Assembly: GCA_950022655.1 (NCBI GenBank)
Contig: OX465583.1
Location: 15,833,298-15,897,297, forward strand
DNA: 64,000 nucleotides
From: Alentia gelatinosa
Taxonomy: Eukaryota > Annelida > Polychaeta > Phyllodocida > Polynoidae
Reading direction: 5' to 3'
A program made the translations under genes and the position numbers. The notes below the pieces were generated by a model. It ran no database searches, was not told the origin of the DNA, and was given only the letters and a program-made list of their open reading frames with translations. Shown here piece by piece: positions 11,038-22,479 of this stretch (positions within the stretch are counted from its first letter, which is position 1; each line of letters starts with the position of its first letter).

Positions 11038-11256
11038 CGTGGAGGGGCTGCACAGACCCAGGAGGCGGAGGGGTTTGGGCGGGAGTCTAGGCGGCGGAGC
11101 GGGAGGCCGGCTGCACCGACGCACACGCCGACGCTAAAAGCATTTACGCGTTACAAAGGAACCGGAAACAGAGGTCCGCCGTCTCTAAGTGGCTTCCGTG
11201 TTGGCTTCTGTTGGCGGCACGACAGACCTGCGCGCGCAGCTCACAGCGCCCGCCGC

Positions 11257-11270
11257 CCGGCAGGGGGCGT
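11257..11270 (+). promoter_or_regulatory. CTCF-like motif
   Basis: CCGGCAGGGGGCGT matches 12 of 14 positions of the bilaterian CTCF core CCASYAGRGGGCRS. It sits in a CpG-rich patch (11220-11310). A motif match alone does not show binding. Confidence 0.25.
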
Positions 11271-11414
11271 GGGTGAGGACGGGGGGCAGGCGGTGTCCGG
11301 TCAGAGGCCTCGTATAACGTACGTATATATGTCCTAAACAACTATCACCATAACTCCCATGCATATCATATTTACCTTATAATGGTATGTCATATATATT
11401 CATATAAACACTAA

Positions 11415-11523
11415 TACAATAGACCTCCACCGAACGGACACCCTGCGTAAGTGGACACCCCACGTAAGCGGGCACTTTGGCCCGGAACGAAGGGGGTACG
11501 CTAATGCGGGGTTCTACTTTATA
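11415..11523. mobile_element. Short pogo/Tigger-like MITE remnant
   Basis: A segment of about 109 bp begins TACAATAGACCTCC and ends GGGGTTCTACTTTATA, an imperfect terminal inverted repeat starting and ending at TA. Internal blocks (ACGGACACCC, GTGGACACC, CTAATGCGGGG) resemble 56695-56770. Pogo-type MITEs often begin in this way and duplicate TA; that assignment is from family resemblance only. Confidence 0.4.
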
Positions 11524-12407
11524 TGCATGCATAGACAATAATTTATGGTTTTGTAAACAGGCGGCCGTAAACCACGAGAGGCTGATGTGCAGTGATACAC
11601 GAGCGTCAGCGAGTGCATTACACCATCAGCATTGAGTAGTAATCAATAACTATGAGCTTTTAGAGGGAGGGATGGGATATTAGTTCACTGTGGTCCCATA
11701 CATTTTCAATATAGAAAATAAATTTCCACACGAACTGATTGATAGACAAATCAATCATAGACATATATATACTATACCAAGTGTATATAGACTGAGTGGG
11801 AAAAATACACCAGACATTTTCAATATAGAGTTGTGAGTTATTAAGGTTACATAAACAATATCAACTGGTTTCGGATACTTGTGGCCATATTCTCAGAGTC
11901 GTCATCGCATAGTAATATCCGGGTGATTTTACGTATAGAGTCAATTACTCGTACTCCCCCGGAAGTGATTTACACACTCCCTTTAGGGTTTCTATGGAGG
12001 CTATGTATTAGGTGGATAATAAAGGAACGATATGTACATATCTATGTAACGGTTGCCGTCTCTGGCCTTGTCGGTTTTCTCACCCTCGGATCAGATCGTA
12101 TCTATTCCATTGATATTATGTTGCTACCCTATGAGAACTCACATAGGTTGGTTGAGGTAAGTTTGGTATATATGCTGGATGACTATATATGCCTAATCAC
12201 ACAAAGCCAGACTGCGAAACTGAGGTAAATAATGTTTATTGTAAATACCTTTTTCTTTAACAACAGAGTTGTTGCAACAGTACCCTGACCACTTGATTTC
12301 ACCTTGAGCACTGGATCTATACTTGTTCATTTTCTGAAATAGAGGGCACACCCAATGCGCGAAAACCCCCAGTTATTTCATATATATGCCACCGCGTAAA
12401 TGCATGT
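11524..12407. other. AT-rich spacer
   Basis: No recognisable coding sequence. The plus-strand frame 11881-12228 (115 codons) has no domain I recognise and uses AT-biased codons like its surroundings. Confidence 0.4.
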
Positions 12408-12478
12408 ATAAGTTAGGTCTATACATTTAGGTAATAGATAAGCATACGAGTGAATATAGTTTGGCGAGAATACAACCA
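12408..12478 (-). repeat. Terminal direct repeat of the deleted element, outer copy
   Basis: 71 bp beginning ATAAGTTAGGTCTATACA on the plus strand. It is identical to 12757-12827 as far as I can align by eye. It corresponds to the 3'-terminal B2 copy of split direct repeats. Confidence 0.85.
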
Positions 12479-12756
12479 GACCCTATGGCCATTTATTACG
12501 TGAATACAGGATGAAGAACCCCCCAGTATTACATAAATACAGAACTGGGTAACTTAAACCTAAATTTAAAAATTAAAATTAGGTCCTGCTCATACGATTG
12601 ACTAAGGTAGAGTGAGGAGATCCCCAACCGTCGCATCAAAGGAACTATGACGTGTGCTACAATAGGCCACGCCCCCGAGTGGCTATACCATGGATACGTG
12701 CTTAGCAAATGGGGGCCTAATTATATATGTATAAGTAATGTCCATTATACATTGAT

Positions 12757-12827
12757 ATAAGTTAGGTCTATACATTTAGGTAATAGATAAGCATACGAGT
12801 GAATATAGTTTGGCGAGAATACAACCA
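12757..12827 (-). repeat. Terminal direct repeat of the deleted element, inner copy
   Basis: An identical 71-bp copy immediately downstream (in element sense) of the recombinase reading frame, corresponding to B1. Its plus-strand left edge abuts a copy of the sequence found at the element's 5' end (12738-12758 matches 14033-14053), so this is the B1-A2 junction. Confidence 0.85.
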
Positions 12828-12842
12828 AACCAAAATAATTAA

Positions 12843-13737
12843 TTAGGCGTAATTCCCTAGAAAAGAGTTTACCAACTCCGATTCTTTATCTGAAACAGAA
12901 TTATGTAAATATCTGTAAACCGCTGACGATTTCCTTAGCTCGGATTACCTCAATAGGCACACCAATTTTTTAAGAAAGGTCGCACCCCCATGCCTCAGTG
13001 AGTGTGTCCAGACCTTTCCTGTGATACCAGTCTGGAAGGCTAAGTTCTTTAGTCTGGAATTAAAATAGCCGTAAGTCATAGGTCTAGAATTAGACATAGT
13101 AATCAAGTAACAATCTGGATTACTGTAATTGATAGATTTGAACATTTCGTTGATACATAGCAGAGAACCAGGAATCGGGTGAATGTAAATATCATATGGT
13201 TGAATCCCGAATTGATCTGTCTTACTTGTACGAATGTGGATAATTATCATTTTATCCGAAATTTTTACATCACCGACCTTTAGATTGTGTGGAGAGTTTG
13301 ATACATGAGACTTTCTCAGTAATCCACGAAAACATAGCATAATTGCTAACCACAAATTGAAATCGTCATGACAAGAGACATCTGACTTTGAACGAATTTT
13401 TAACAAGTCAGTAGGTGTAAGAGGATACCTAGAATTATCCTTAGATAAATAACACCTCTGAATACCTTTCAATACCATGCGAATTTTGAAATCGGATGAA
13501 TAATCCATGTGACCCTCGATTTTTTGATACCACCAAACTGCTGATAGATAGTTGTTTATAGACGTTGGTGATAAATACTCTGACAAATATGATATATACC
13601 AACAAGCTTGATCCCTAGTACAAGGGAAAGGTGACAAATGATATTTTTCACAAAATCTTCTGTATAATCGTAACTGGTTTTCCCTTGCTTTTTTAGTAGA
13701 TTCTGAGATTGATAGTGAAAAGAATTTTTCCGATTTT
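12843..13737 (-). pseudogene. Tyrosine recombinase, frameshifted (YR retrotransposon)
   Basis: The main open frame is 13737-12945, of which the last 230 codons start at an apparent Met at 13637. Homology to the intact recombinase begins earlier, near 13712. The catalytic boxes are visible: arginine in CFRGLLRK, lysine in RTSKTD, and HSLRHGG. After LKK the frame runs into a stop at 12945. The C-terminal segment with the expected tyrosine in YLHNSV is still readable in other frames down to 12843, so two small frameshifts separate the nucleophile from the rest. In the family this enzyme integrates a circular cDNA in place of an integrase; here it should be inactive. Confidence 0.85.
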
Positions 13738-13753
13738 TATTGTAAGTCCCTGG

Positions 13754-14047
13754 TCAAGTCTGTAAACCAGAACAACACATGTTGTAATCTGAGAGAGTTT
13801 TAACGAATTTGTCATAAATGCCAGGGTAAATTAACCTAGACAATTGGTCTGCTAATATATTATTAGCACCTTTGATATGTGTGGCCCAAATTTCAATATT
13901 GAATAAAAAACAATACCAAAAAATCTCTCGCAACCATGCCATACAGGTACGATTTTTGCTTTTACCGCTATTCAGCATGAATATAACTTGCATATTATCT
14001 GTCCAGATAATCACTTTTTTGTTACGATAATTATGTCCATTATACAT
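13754..14047 (-). pseudogene. RNase H fragment fused to the element's 5' terminus
   Basis: 97 codons hold the C-terminal half of a retrotransposon RNase H: the third acidic motif WTDNMQV, then WLREIFWYCF and the terminal ILADQLSR. The first two acidic motifs and the whole reverse transcriptase are absent. The first few codons come from the terminal-repeat remnant, so the apparent start is a deletion junction. It aligns with about residues 470-555 of the Pol at 45240-47162. Confidence 0.85.
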
Positions 14048-14074
14048 TGATATCTGATGTACATTGACATATTT

Positions 14075-14085
14075 ATATATATATA

Positions 14086-14148
<63 letters not shown>

Positions 14149-14164
14149 ATATATATATATATAT
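14075..14164. repeat. (TA)n microsatellite
   Basis: About 45 TA units with a few C interruptions, next to the deleted YR element. The frame across it (14011-14214) is spurious. Confidence 0.95.
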
Positions 14165-15500
14165 GTCCACATTTCATGCCAGCGTATGTGGCATATACAA
14201 ATGTGTTTTTCCAAGTATACGAATGCTTAATGGATGATGGAAAATATGACTAACTTATATCAGCAAAACCATAGCTATATACGCCAATCGTATAAATATG
14301 TAAATTAGTTTTTTTCTCGCTGTGACCTGATCATGAAAAGAGAGATAAATGTGTAGAATTTGAGTACTCTGTTATGTATATAGGATATGTGTACAAAAAA
14401 ACATGACTGTGAACTTTTACAAAATGCATATTGATAAAGTCTTATGAACTTCGTAATTGTTTTAAATAAATGAAAATGTCTACTGTAATTATATTACGCA
14501 CGGACTTTTTAGTGAAAAGTGCTTGTCATCTAAGGTGCTTTAATGAAGGGGAAGTTTAGAAAAAATAACAAATAGATAAAATCGACAACAAAGGTTTTCG
14601 TTTAAAAAACCTAACAAAGTTGGGGCTTTTGTCAAAGGTCGCTGCATATAATTTTTTTTGCTGACATGAATTCTTTTGATGAAATGGTACTTCTTTTTTT
14701 CGACCAATTGTCAATTCTTTACGCGGAGTAATTGGTTCTCACTTCAAAAAGGCGGTTATTTTCTCCTATTAAACCAGCCTGCCTTGGGCTGGAGCCCAAA
14801 GAAAGCCCTTCTTTTTTAGAGAACTGTTCAGAGCACAAAAGATCCCCCCACCCAACAAGCAAAATTTGACGCCTAAATTTCCTTTTCGCGTTTTCGTTTC
14901 TTTTGGCTCGAGTTTGACTAACTCGACAAGTTAAGCGCCGGTGACGCGGGGACTTGGGCGGGTTTGACAGCCATCAATTGGTCACAGATTATTATCATGA
15001 CCCAATGCCACACATTTATCCCATCATCCAATTAAGACAGTTTACAAACTAACAAACAAATTATTCTTGTAATTTCAGAAACCTACTCCCCCTCCAATGA
15101 ATCTAGTGAAGAAGCTTCAATGCTATTACCACCATTTGAACTAATTCTCAATCTCTATTTCAAGGAAATTAATAGAAAGATTTAGACAGGTTATTTTTCT
15201 TAAAGTAGCATCTGAAGGATGCTGTGCTTTCATGGATGCAGAGTAACCCCGGAGTTGTTTAGTTGAGTTGCGAATCTGTAGTCTAGACTACTCGGTGTTG
15301 ACAAGTACAATTTACAACGAAGATAAAGCTCCATATTTCGCATCAATAAAGGATTAAGTAAATACGCAAATAAGGCTTTTCATATTGGTCATAGCAGCAC
15401 TCACTTTGTTTCTACATTACAACCCGTTCTGACGGCTTTATTTCCGGTAAGTTGATAGAGCTAGATCAAGAGTTGAATGCTACTTAACGCTAAAACACAT
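14165..15500. other. AT-rich spacer
   Basis: No gene, repeat family or RNA gene that I can support. Short poly(T) runs near 14649 and 14693. No frame above 60 codons is worth reporting. Confidence 0.5.
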
Positions 15501-15510
15501 CCCTAATGTC

Positions 15511-15700
15511 AATGGCGGCCGACAAACGAGGGCAGTAGCGTCAGCGCCTATTGACAGTTCGTAGTGCATTTACCTGTTTTACTGTTTGTATTTTCAGCAG
15601 CGCGCTCTAGTGACCGAGTCCCGAGTGACAACGTCATGTCGGTGCCCGCCAGGGGGAGCCATTTGTTGCCGTGCATTGTGGGATAACTTGATTTAATCGC
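15511..15700. promoter_or_regulatory. Cluster of YY1-like, CTCF-like and ZNF143-like motifs
   Basis: AATGGCGGCC at 15511 resembles YY1; CCGCCAGGGGGAGC at 15646-15659 matches 12 of 14 positions of the CTCF core; GCATTGTGGGA at 15673 resembles the ZNF143/THAP11 element. These three often co-occur at animal promoters and insulators. No first exon is visible downstream; the next sequence is a minisatellite. Confidence 0.2.
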
Positions 15701-15859
15701 CCGATCTGCGTCTTAAGCGCGGAGGTAAATATTAGGCAGTAATCTATTGCTGGCGATTACTGCCCCAAAGCAGGGCGAACCGGGCCAACGCTCGGGCTCG
15801 TCTAATTGAGTTAGCCCGCGGGACAAGGGCTGCCACTTTCTCGTCGCGAATGCCTGATG

Positions 15860-16800
15860 CGCCGCTATGCTACACGCCACGTACGCCGGTATGTGCCACA
15901 TGCGCCGGCATGCGCCGTTACGCCAGTTACTCTATGCCACATGCGCCGGTATGCGCCGTTACGCCAGTTATTCTATGCCACATGCGCCGGTATGCGCCGT
16001 TACGCCAGTTACTCTATGCCACATGCGCCGGTATGCGCCGTTACGCCAGTTACTCTATGCCACATGCGCCGGTATGCGCCGTTACGCCAGTTACTCTATG
16101 CCACATGCGCCGGTATGCGCCGTTACGCCAGTTACTCTATGCCACATGCGCCGGTATACGCCGTGACGCCAGTTATTCTATGCCACGTGCGCCGGTATGC
16201 ACCGTTACGCCAGTTACTCTATGCCACATGCGCCGGTATACGCTGTGACGCCAGTTACTCTATGCCACGTGCGCCGGTATGCGCCGTTACGCCAGTTACT
16301 CTATGCCACATGCGCCGGTATGTGCCGTTACGCCAGTTACTCTATGCCACATGCGCCGGTATGCGCCGTTACGCCAGTTACTCTATGCCACATGCGCCAG
16401 TATGCGCCGTTACGCCAGTTACTCTATGCCACATGCGCCGGTATGCGCTGTTACGCCAGTTACTCTATGCCACGTGCACCGGTATGCGCCGTTACGCCAG
16501 TCACTCTATGCCACATGTGCCGGTATGCGCCATGACGCCAGTTACTCTATGCCACATGCGCCGGTATGCGCCGTTACGCCAGTTACTCTATGCCACATGC
16601 GCCAGTATGCGCCGTTACGCCAGTTACTCTATGCCACATGCGCCGGTATGCGCTGTTACGCCAGTTACTCTATGCCACGTGCACCGGTATGCGCCGTTAC
16701 GCCAGTCACTCTATGCCACATGTGCCGGTATGCGCCATGACGCCAGTTACTCTATGCCATGTGCGCCGGTATGCGCCGGCACGTCAGTCACTGAACGCCA
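15860..16800 (+). repeat. 41-bp minisatellite, about 22 copies
   Basis: The unit starts CATGCGCCGGTATGCGCCGT and continues TACGCCAGTTACTCTATGCCA. Neighbouring copies differ by only a few bases. A five-unit block (205 bp) at 16391 is repeated at 16596 with the same private variants, showing higher-order duplication. Because 41 is not a multiple of 3, each unit shifts frame, and since no frame contains a stop, long cysteine/arginine-rich frames open in all three plus frames (for example 15857-16903, 348 codons). I do not regard these as genes. Confidence 0.95.
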
Positions 16801-17765
16801 CATGCGCCGGCATGCGCTGTCATGTCAGTTATTGTTCACCACATGCACCGTTACACCAGTTACTGAAGTCCCTGTTTGCCTGTATGCACCATTTTGTCAG
16901 TAAGTGTATAAACATGTCATGTTAAGTGTCATTAAGGCCCGGCGTCCACCTACTACGATATGGCTCCGATATGGTCTACGATGCACCTCCCGATACAAAA
17001 ACAAAATCGGGTCGGAATGTCACCTAATATCGGGGCAGTTGACCACGTTTCTGCGATTAGACACCGATAAAAACCGAATACAATGCGTGGTGGATTGGTT
17101 TGTCTAGACATATGTCTACGATTTTTCACCTTCCCGATATGGTACCGATTTTTACATTTTGTATCTGTGCCATATCGGGAGGTCTACGATTCTATCGTAG
17201 TAGGTGGACGCCGGCCCTATAACAGTTGCTGTATGCCACATGCGCTGGTATGCACCCTGTGGGCCGGCATGTATTGTTATGTCAGTTGCTGTATGCCACA
17301 TACACTAGTATGTGTCATTACATCAGTTATTGTGTGCCTCATTTGTTTATATGTGCAGTTACTGCAGTTAGTGTACACAACGTGAGCCGGAATACACCGT
17401 TGCATCAGTTACTATAGGCTATGTCATCCTCTTTACCTTGTAACATCAGATATTGTGCGTCATGTGTGCCAGAATGCCCTGGAATATCAGTTATTGTATG
17501 CCACATGCAGTAGTATGTGCTGTTCCAATAAGCTCCTGTATGCCACATGTGCCAGTAGGTGCTATTCACTCAGTTCCTGTAAGCTATGTATGCCGGTATG
17601 TGTCTTGTACTTGTATGCGTCACTGTCAGCTATTGTATGCTGTGTATGACTGTATGCTGTGTATACCAGTATGTGACATTACATTAGTATGACACATCTG
17701 TCGGTATGCACCATGATGACAGTAACTCTAGACCTTATTATCTCGTATGCGCCGTTATGTCAGCC
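16801..17765 (+). repeat. Decayed flank of the 41-bp minisatellite
   Basis: Recognisable but progressively diverged relatives of the unit (TGTATGCCACATGCGCTGG, ATGTCAGTTGCTGTATGCC, and so on) continue to about 17765, interrupted by a MITE at 16936-17217. Divergence rises away from the homogeneous core, the usual picture when unequal exchange homogenises the centre and leaves the edge to drift. Confidence 0.7.
16936..17217. mobile_element. MITE family 2, copy a (inside minisatellite flank)
   Basis: Terminal inverted repeats of about 26 bp (GGCCCGGCGTCCACCTAC ... GTAGGTGGACGCCGGCC), 282 bp in all. The right end lacks one G of the consensus. Other copies are at 56773, 61486 and 62304. Flanking sequence is TAA/TA, less clean than the TTA seen around copies b and c. 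Non-coding; frames across it are shadows. Confidence 0.85.
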
Positions 17766-18410
17766 CACCTAAATTTTACACAAACAAGATGTGGCCCGCT
17801 GACATGTTACACAGACACATTGAGGCCCACCCCACATTTTACTCAAACACACTGTGGCCCATCCCACATTTTACACAGACAAACCGAGGCCTGTCCCACA
17901 TTTTACACAGACAAACCGAGGCCTGTCCCATATTTTACACAGACACGCTGTGATCTATCCCATATTTTACCAGATATACTGAGGCCCATCCCACATTTTA
18001 CACAGACAAACCGAGGCCTACCCCACATTTTACACAAATACACTGTGGCCTGTCCCACATTTTACACAAATACACTGTGGCCTATCCCACATTTTACACA
18101 AATACACTGTGGCCCGTCCCACATTTTACAAAAACACACTGAGGCCTACCCCACATTTTACACAAATACACTGTGGCCTATCCCACATTTTACACAAATA
18201 CACTGAGGTCTGTCCCACATTTTACACAAATACACTGTGACTCGTCCCACATTTTACACAAATACACTGTGGCCTATCCCACATTTTACACAAATACACT
18301 GTGGCCTACCCCACATTTTACACAAATACACTGAGGTCTGTCCCACATTTTACACAAATACACTGTGGCTCGTCCCACATTTTACACAGACACACTGTGG
18401 GTCGTCCATC
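17766..18410 (+). repeat. 32-bp minisatellite, about 20 copies
   Basis: The unit CCACATTTTACACAAATACA followed by CTGTGGCCTATC recurs every 32 bp with CTGAGG/CTGTGG and ACACAGACA/ACACAAATA variants. The frames 17706-18206 and 18237-18431 are by-products, frame-shifting each unit. The array starts where the decayed 41-bp array ends. Confidence 0.95.
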
Positions 18411-19496
18411 AGACAGCCCACATTGCACTAGGCTGCACCCTCTCCACTTTTAGCACTGAGTTCTTGTGTAGGTTGATCCCTACAGGAAAGGACCCCGCAC
18501 CGACTGAGTCAACAAGATTGTGAAATCACGACCTAACCGTCAGTTGCCGACCGACCAGCGAATGGTGTGTGTAGAGATCACAGCGATGATCGGACTGTGA
18601 ATCCTTGTGAATAACTACAATCAGCAGCTGATTAGCATCTAGTTAATTAGTTAATGTAAAACTACTACGGAGCACCAGCCAGAGAGTGGTAGTAGAGATA
18701 CAGGGGAAAGAATCTAGCAGCAACAGTAAAAAAAACCTTAGTAACAATAGAAAAGCTATTATTGTAGGGGAAGTTACACTCTTACAGTATCACCATATTG
18801 CATTGTAGTAATGCAGTGGTCTAAATGTTTTGACATAAGTAGTAAAGATAATTTTGATACTATTTCTGATCAAAGTGGTATTCAATAATCTCAGTCGTAG
18901 TATGGTCGGAGGTGGTGGTAGTAGTATATAAACGTCTCGGATTGAAACAGGCACTTTATGACCTAATCCACCTAGCTGATACTCTTCTTAGGCGCGGGAC
19001 ACGCTAATATACACCGCTTGTGTATGTATTAGAGCTTTAAGAGGGATGTTCAGCTGACCTTGACCACTCACTTCAGACCGAAATACCGCACTGACCCATT
19101 GATACTTGATATATTTAGACATATAAAAGCAGGTGTACAACTGGCTTGTTTATTTGTTGCAAAGTGGGTTACAGCAAATGACCCACTGACTCAATAAATT
19201 CCAAACCTTTCTTTTTGTATTCCCTAATTCCTCGCTCGCATACATAAAGCATTGTGACCTGCCACCGTCCCAATTTTACAGACTATCTTTCAAATAAAAT
19301 CCATCAAAGAACTGATCACCAATATAAGTTTGACATCATTCAAACTACTTCCTCAAAAAAACATTTTTTTAAAGGAATCTGTACCAAAAATTAGGGAATT
19401 CCTATCCTAAGTCTCATCACGCTGCGTAGAGCATGTATTATTAGGTAATGTCCATCATGCGCTATGGTATCACAATCTGTTTTTGGTTTTTGAAAA
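18411..19496. other. AT-rich spacer
   Basis: No supported gene or repeat. Confidence 0.45.
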
Positions 19497-19680
19497 TACC
19501 ACGTCATCATCTTGTTGGTTAATACCACAACCAACTGTTGCAAAGCGATGCTCGTATGAAGGAAAGCATTGTATATTTCATTTCTTGACACTGTTTGTCG
19601 AATTCTGCTTGTTGATGATTGTATGGAAGAACGACGTATCATCGTCGAATACAGAGATCAATAAAAAAAAAAAAAAAAAT
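19497..19680 (+). mobile_element. Possible retroposed 3' end with poly(A)
   Basis: About 180 bp ends in AATAAA running directly into about 17 A (19660-19680). TGAAAAT occurs at both edges (near 19487 and 19679), a possible 7-bp target duplication. No coding sequence recognised. It could be a SINE, a truncated LINE tail, or simply an A-rich run. Confidence 0.3.
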
Positions 19681-21527
19681 GAAAATGTAGCCCACGTGAA
19701 TTCCGTGTTCGAGCGCCCCGTGTTCATACAGCGCTGATGGGTGAGAAAATGCACGTTATTCATAATTCAGAGTCCTCAGTGGGGTCTGGGCTGGTCACAC
19801 AGTGTCGTGTCCACACCGAGTAAGCGGCGGGGTGTATTCGCAGTCAGTCGGGTGTTTGGTGAAGCGGGAACGACCTAGTTCAGCGTATGAAATCAACATT
19901 ATAGTACGGTGTCCAGGGGTTCGTTGCTCCTAAAAATGTGGGAAAAGCATTGGTCCAGTGATATCTGATCGTGTCCTGTGTTATCTTTATTTTCACGTTG
20001 TATCGCTACACTTTACAGCACCACATTTTCAGTGAAATAGGTGTAAGGTTCATTAGATTTTCAATTGAGAGATGCAAACTACAAAACATGGAGCAAGTCT
20101 CCCCCTCCCCCCAGTGGCCGACAGAAACCTCAACCAATTAGATTTCCTTTCCATATATATGAATGAGATAAGTAGTGGGTCCCAACAAATAACCAAACTT
20201 CTCTTTTTACTGAATTCTGCCATGTCTTACGACTGATATTTGGAGCTGTTATCCAATTCTTCAGAACAAAATTCCCCCGGTTTGATTTTGTTGGTTGCAT
20301 ATTTCTTCGGGAGAATGTGCCAAATTTGATAATTTTTGGTAGAGAAATTAGTCAGCAGGTCTATCCATGCCTAGATTATATTGGCTATACGTTGTTAAAA
20401 TTCCAATGATATTGATCAATGGTTTAATCTTATTGGTGATAAAGGTCTGCCAATAGGCCTTTTTCCGTAGGCCGGTGTCGCACCTCATCTCCTTAGCTAC
20501 GCTACAGCTGAAGCCAAACATTAACCTGGCAACGTATACTTTAGCACTGGAACACTGAGTGTATGAGCGTAATACGTTCATAATACCTGTGTACATTATT
20601 TCCAGGGAAATAAGAGTCATTGCATTGTATTCTATGGTATTCCAGCTCCAATTCGATGTATCATACATGTATATCACCTCAATGATACTTTAGATATCGC
20701 TTAGATAACACAGGAACACCGAAATTGAATATACATTAATACATTGGCAGGCCTAGCTGTTATGTGGTTATCTTTTTTCCAAATTAAAACCAAAACAATT
20801 ATCAACTATAAAGTTTTGATAGTCCAGACTGGTTGATACAATGTCTTTAATTGTTCTAGCAGTCCAATCTGTCCAAAAACAACGCTCCTGTAATCACACC
20901 CACCGTTCACACTTTAGGTGTGATTGCTGTGTTCTCTATACACATATAGCCGGACTCGGCCAGGTTTGTCCGAGCGGCCGCGTAACTAGGCAGTGGGCCG
21001 TTAGGCGGCGCTGAACGGCAACACCTGTATTGTCGACCCCCAGACAGGTATGAGGGAGTAAACTCCCACAAACTGGGAGCAACGACCCCGAGACAAGGGA
21101 ACTATGAGGTGTTTACACATTCTGACCTACAGCACTCCTCTTGGCCTGGTATTTATAAACCTGTTTTCACTTGCCGGCAATATAATCAGCTATTTCCAGG
21201 AAACGCTTGTTTGGGAAATGCTGCCAAGAACAAATTAAAAATCAGGACATAAATCGGTCGCTGACATTGTTTTTCATTTGCAGACTTCTTGTATCAATTC
21301 TGAGGGCAGTGACTCACACATTTCTCGGAAACCAAAAGTCCGCGACTGGAAACGTGACTTATGGCCACATATTGAGCATTCACTGTATTCATATACAGAC
21401 ATATAGTTGGCTAATACATAGTTTAGAATGCGGAATTGATTTAAAGGGATATCAGAGAATGGGGAAACCTAAGCTACTCATGGTGATAAGGTAACCAGTC
21501 ACGTCATAAGCCAATATCCTAGTATGC
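19681..21527. other. Spacer without supported features
   Basis: Mixed-composition sequence. Frames such as 20348-20677 (minus) and 21207-21494 (plus) have no recognisable domain and no clear splice or promoter context. Confidence 0.4.
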
Positions 21528-21653
21528 ACTCGTTTAAATGCTATGTGATATTTACTCAGCTGTCGCTTCATTCATATCATTCTGCATCAAACTCAAGAAT
21601 TTAGAGAACGAAGACTTTGTCCAAAACTTGTTGGTTTCTTCTTTAATATCTCC
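21528..21653 (+). repeat. Hairpin-repeat fragment related to 1619-1731
   Basis: Shares CACTCGTTTAAATGCTA, CATTCATATCATTCTGCATC and CCAAAACTTGTTGGTTTCTT with copy A of the composite hairpin family. Only the right half of the palindrome is well preserved. Confidence 0.6.
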
Positions 21654-22396
21654 AAATTGTCTAAACTCGTCATTTTATCAGCTTACCTGTAGGTCAACCC
21701 CTTTTGCCGAACAAATCCAGCTATTCACAATGGCCCGCTACTGAAAGTCTATGTTTGGAGAGTGATAGGAACTGTGTGATATCATCCGTGGGTCTATCGT
21801 ATCAGCATATATGTGTATGATTAATGATTTAACTATCCTTAAATTTCCATACCTTCGTTACATATGTTTTCCGTGTCCTAGTGGCAACAAGCTGCATTAA
21901 AACACAATAAACCTCTATTATCACTCAAAGCTTTAAATTTCCTGATCGTTCTGGCACAGTCTGGTGGTCTACACGTTTAGATGTTAGACCGTGCCATCAC
22001 AGGACCAGTAGCAGGGTGCGGTCTAATGGTCCACACTTGGACCCGCTAGACCCACTCCCTTCTCACCTCCACCTCCCGCGGGGGGCAGTTTTTACCCGGT
22101 CTCTGGTCGTCCGTGTTGCTCAAAGCACCCAAGAGATCCCCGATGAGTGTCGCGGGAAGCCACACGAGTGTTTGGAGGGAAAATGTGAAGGCCAGCGCCC
22201 ACGCTACCACTCTCCTCCCACGAGTCTCTCTCTACTCTCCCACACCCCTCTCCTAGACCACTCTCCAAGCATAGATCCCGCGCCCTGCTTGTATCTTTGC
22301 AAGGACCTGCATGTTTTGGGCAAGATCTGCCCCATATATACGCCGATATTTGATGAATCCTTATTTCTGTGCAAATTGAACAATGATCTATATATG
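21654..22396. other. Spacer
   Basis: Nothing supported. The frame 22016-22546 runs from a proline-rich stretch into a TA tract and ends as a YIYIYI repeat, so it is not a credible gene. Confidence 0.45.
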
Positions 22397-22398
22397 AA

Positions 22399-22476
<78 letters not shown>
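22397..22476. repeat. (TA)n microsatellite
   Basis: About 40 TA units. Both strands read as YIYI peptides. Confidence 0.95.

Positions 22477-22479
<3 letters not shown>

Larger units (their letters stand above)
12408..14053 (-). mobile_element. Internally deleted Ngaro/PAT-like tyrosine-recombinase retrotransposon
   Basis: Read on the minus strand, it has a 21-bp remnant of the left terminal repeat (14053-14033), an RNase H piece, a broken tyrosine recombinase, the terminal direct repeat (12827-12757), a presumed internal copy of the left repeat (about 12756-12540), and a second identical copy of the 71-bp repeat at 12478-12408. This is the split-direct-repeat layout of the intact element at 43810-48335. 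Gag, the whole reverse transcriptase and most of the left repeat are missing. The proteins are related to the intact element but clearly diverged, so it is another family, not a decayed sister copy. A long (TA)n tract lies about 20 bp beyond its 5' end. Confidence 0.75.

Noticed and set aside
15857..16903. 348-codon reading frame rich in Cys, Arg and Tyr
   Set aside because: Produced by the stop-free 41-bp minisatellite; all three plus frames are similarly open and the frame changes each unit.
17706..18206. 166-codon frame with PHFTQTHCGP repeats
   Set aside because: By-product of the 32-bp minisatellite.
15860..18410. CRISPR-like array
   Set aside because: Units are head-to-tail tandem copies without unique spacers, in a eukaryotic setting.
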